DNA from: Faecalibacterium prausnitzii
GTDB taxonomy: Bacteria > Bacillota > Clostridia > Oscillospirales > Ruminococcaceae
Reading direction: 5' to 3'
DNA length: 6,373 nt
Assembly: GCA_002313795.1 (NCBI GenBank)
Contig: DCCL01000206.1
Coordinates: 419 to 6,791 of the forward strand
Made by a program: the position numbers and the translations under genes. The notes below the pieces were generated by a model. That model ran no database searches. It saw nothing but the letters and a program-made list of their open reading frames with translations, and had not been told where the DNA came from. Position 1 is the first letter of the stretch, and every line of letters starts with the position of its first letter. Below are positions 4,699 to 6,373 of this stretch, one piece after another.

Positions 4699-5529
4699 TT
4701 ATCCGGCGTCCTCCACCGGGATGCAGATCTCCGTCACATAGGTGGATGGGTCGGCTGAGATGCAGTCATCGATGAGGGTCATTTCCCGGGAGAATCCCGC
4801 AGCCTGCAGGCCGTTATCCCTGAGGTAGTCCATGAGCCGGACGTAATATTCCGCTGCCCGGTCGTGGCTGCCCCGGAAGTACACCGAGACGCACTTCCCG
4901 GCCGGCAGCTGCTCTATCCTGCCGTCATAGATATCTTCTTCATCCAGCACAAGGAACACGAGGTCGTAGTGGTCATATTTCCCCGCCAGCAGATGTTCCC
5001 GGGAGACGCCTACCCCCACTTTGCCGATGTAACTCAGGGGAACGGACTGGTCCCGTTCCAGCCTGCGGATGGACTCTTCCAGCCAGAGGTACGAGTTGAA
5101 CTTCACCTCCGCCCGCAGCCAGACAATGCGGCGGGCGGGCTGCTCCACCAGATGGATGACGTCCAGCTCGGCCCGGCTGGCGTCCTCAAGCTGCGCAAGG
5201 CGGTGGTCGATCTTTCGTTCGATGATGTCCAGCTCCTGCTTTTTCCGGGCGATCAGAACTTTCTGTCGGCGCAGCGCTGCCGCGATGGTCTTTACATCCC
5301 GGTTCTGCAGGTAGGCCGCGATCTCTTCCAGCGGCATTCCCAGCGCACGCAGATACCGGATGCTGGTCAGCTCTTCGAACTGCCGGACGCTGTAGTAGCG
5401 GTAGCCGGAGGATGGGTCGGTGTATTCGGGCTTCAGCAGTCCCATCTGCTCATAATGGCGCAGCGTCCCCACGCTGAGGTGGTAGAGCTTCGCCACCTGC
5501 CCGATCTGGAAAAGTTCCCGCTCAGACAT
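4699..5529 (-). CDS. MerR-family regulator with GyrI/BmrR-like effector-binding domain, 276 aa
   Basis: This is a cytoplasmic transcription factor of the multidrug-sensing MerR branch. The winged helix-turn-helix covers residues 7-75: FQIGQVAKLYHLSVGTLRHY, then the wing segment GLLKP...SGYRYYS (30-47), then IRYLRALGMPLEEI (57-70). A long dimerisation helix with heptad-like Leu, Ile and Ala runs from about 83 to 118. Residues 125-272 fit a GyrI-like ligand pocket and end in YVTEICIPV (264-272); the acidic residue there may be the one that relatives use to hold cationic ligands. There is no metal-binding Cys cluster, which argues against a metal or redox sensor. The ATG at 5527-5529 lies inside the end of the MATE gene (ATGTCTGA), with GGAGG 6 nt upstream. 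Cotranscription with the pump suggests it controls that operon, whose promoter lies outside the window. Confidence 0.9.
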   Translation of the reverse strand: MSERELFQIGQVAKLYHLSVGTLRHYEQMGLLKPEYTDPSSGYRYYSVRQFEELTSIRYLRALGMPLEEIAAYLQNRDVKTIAAALRRQKVLIARKKQELDIIERKIDHRLAQLEDASRAELDVIHLVEQPARRIVWLRAEVKFNSYLWLEESIRRLERDQSVPLSYIGKVGVGVSREHLLAGKYDHYDLVFLVLDEEDIYDGRIEQLPAGKCVSVYFRGSHDRAAEYYVRLMDYLRDNGLQAAGFSREMTLIDDCISADPSTYVTEICIPVEDAG

Positions 5530-6373
5530 GGTTTTCCTCCCTTACCTTTTCCTTGAGCCAGCGGTACAGCAGGACACAAACCACGCTGGAAAACAGGGAG
5601 CCGCAGGCCGACGCAAGGCCCATGGGGAGCAGGGTCCGAGGGAAGAACCGGCAGGCCGCATAGGCTCCCGGGATGCGCACCAGCAGGATGGACAGCGTAT
5701 TGTGCAGGAAGGAAAGCCCCGACTTGCCCCAGGCGCAGAAATAACCGCTGAAACTGAACTGGATGCCCGCAAACAGGCAGTCGAAGATATAGCCCCGGAT
5801 ATAGACCGCACCGGCCAGCACTACTGCCTCATCGGAAGTGAAGGGCCGCACCACAGCGGGGGCGATGAACTGCATCGCTGCAGCCATCACCGTGCCAAAA
5901 CAGACGCCAATGGCGATGGCATACCGCAGGAGCTTGTCCACACGGTCGGGCTTGCCTGCACCAATGTTCTGGGCACCGAGAGCCGACACCGTGGAAAGCA
6001 TGGAGCTGGGCACAAGGAAGAGGAAACTGATGATCTTCTCCACGATGCCTACCGCCGCTGCGTCAGTCAACCCGCGCTGGTTTGCCATGATGGTGATGAG
6101 CATGAAGGACACCTGAATGAAACCATCCTGCGCCGCCACCGGCAGACCGATGGAGAGGATATTTTTCATTGTAGCCTTCCGGGGGCGGAAATCGGCCCGG
6201 CTGAGCCGGATGCCGTCCTTCCGTTTCAGAATAACGCAGAGGGCCAGCAGAACGCTGACCGCCTGCGAAAGGGTCGTGCCCAGTGCCGCACCTGCCGGGC
6301 CGAGGTGGAGTGCTCCCATAAAGAAGAAGTCCAATCCGATGTTCACCACGCAGGCCGCTGCAATAAAATACAT
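5522..6373 (-). CDS. MATE-family multidrug efflux transporter, C-terminal part (283 aa visible)
   Basis: This is the C-terminal part of a Na+- or H+-coupled efflux transporter. The right window edge cuts the gene; the Met at the edge is most likely internal, since MATE proteins are about 440-460 aa and about 160 residues appear to be missing. Family marks include NIGLDFFFMGALHLGPAGAALGT (11-33), the start of the second MatE repeat at IGLPVAAQDGF (75-85), GAQNIGAGKPDRVDKLLRY (133-151), and the late region RIPGAYAACRFF (233-244). Seven or eight further hydrophobic helices can be followed, and the protein ends in a charged tail (LKEKVREENHV). Its stop codon overlaps the MerR start by 8 nt, so pump and regulator are translationally coupled. 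The substrate is probably cationic or amphipathic compounds, inferred from the BmrR-like regulator, but this is not shown by the sequence. Confidence 0.92.
   Translation of the reverse strand: MYFIAAACVVNIGLDFFFMGALHLGPAGAALGTTLSQAVSVLLALCVILKRKDGIRLSRADFRPRKATMKNILSIGLPVAAQDGFIQVSFMLITIMANQRGLTDAAAVGIVEKIISFLFLVPSSMLSTVSALGAQNIGAGKPDRVDKLLRYAIAIGVCFGTVMAAAMQFIAPAVVRPFTSDEAVVLAGAVYIRGYIFDCLFAGIQFSFSGYFCAWGKSGLSFLHNTLSILLVRIPGAYAACRFFPRTLLPMGLASACGSLFSSVVCVLLYRWLKEKVREENHV

Noticed and set aside
3856..4758. Plus-strand open frame of 300 codons across the flavin reductase gene
   Set aside because: It runs through a clear terminator and promoter region and lies antisense to a recognised flavoprotein. 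No ribosome binding site or family motif supports it.
4864..5556. Plus-strand open frame of 230 codons opposite the MerR gene
   Set aside because: The minus-strand MerR gene has full domain support; the plus-strand product has no recognisable motifs.

Overview
The window is an ordinary-looking chromosomal segment from a moderately GC-rich, low-GC-phylum-style anaerobe. It most resembles Faecalibacterium or a related Oscillospiraceae/Ruminococcaceae gut Firmicute. That judgement rests on strong AGGAGG-type ribosome binding sites on every gene, a lipoprotein with a long Ser/Ala-rich linker after a twin-arginine-like signal, a spore-former-type TrpXYZ-like ABC transporter, and a MATE pump with a MerR regulator. 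The genus is inferred from memory, not from a marker gene. All eight genes (six complete, two cut by the window edges) lie on the minus strand, so the window reads from its right end to its left end.

Right part (about 6373 to 4600): the C-terminal two thirds of a MATE-family multidrug/Na+ antiporter overlaps by 8 nt (ATGTCTGA) with a complete MerR-type regulator carrying a GyrI/BmrR-like ligand-binding domain. This is a coupled pump-regulator pair. A small flavin reductase-like (FMN split-barrel) protein follows after 99 nt. It has its own extended -10 promoter, a perfect 6-3-6 inverted repeat in its leader, and a strong intrinsic terminator after its stop.

Middle part (about 3950 to 2364): a promoter with a perfect TATAAT drives a two-gene unit. 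The first gene encodes an XRE-type helix-turn-helix domain fused to a four-helix membrane domain. The second, 15 nt downstream, encodes a YkgJ-type eight-cysteine protein likely to hold zinc or an Fe-S cluster.

Left part (about 2350 to 1): a good extended -10 promoter (TTGCCA, 17 bp, TATACT) with a structured leader of about 95 nt drives an ABC importer operon. Its order is lipoprotein substrate-binding protein (TrpX/COG2984-like), a hairpin-containing gap of 114 nt, permease (TrpY/COG4120-like, TTG start), and ATPase (TrpZ/COG1101-like, only its first 35 codons in the window). Permease and ATPase overlap by 8 nt (ATGCTTGA). The likely cargo is an aromatic amino acid or another small organic ligand, but the substrate cannot be read from the sequence.

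No RNA genes, CRISPR arrays, insertion sequences, origins or phage genes were seen. No stretch over 300 bases lacks a gene; the largest gaps (about 100-175 nt) hold the promoters, hairpins and terminator listed. I did not find a clear novel system. The points most worth a second look are the membrane-linked HTH protein paired with the cysteine-cluster protein, the uncharacterised operator-like palindromes in the two leaders, and the hairpin that separates the substrate-binding gene from its permease.
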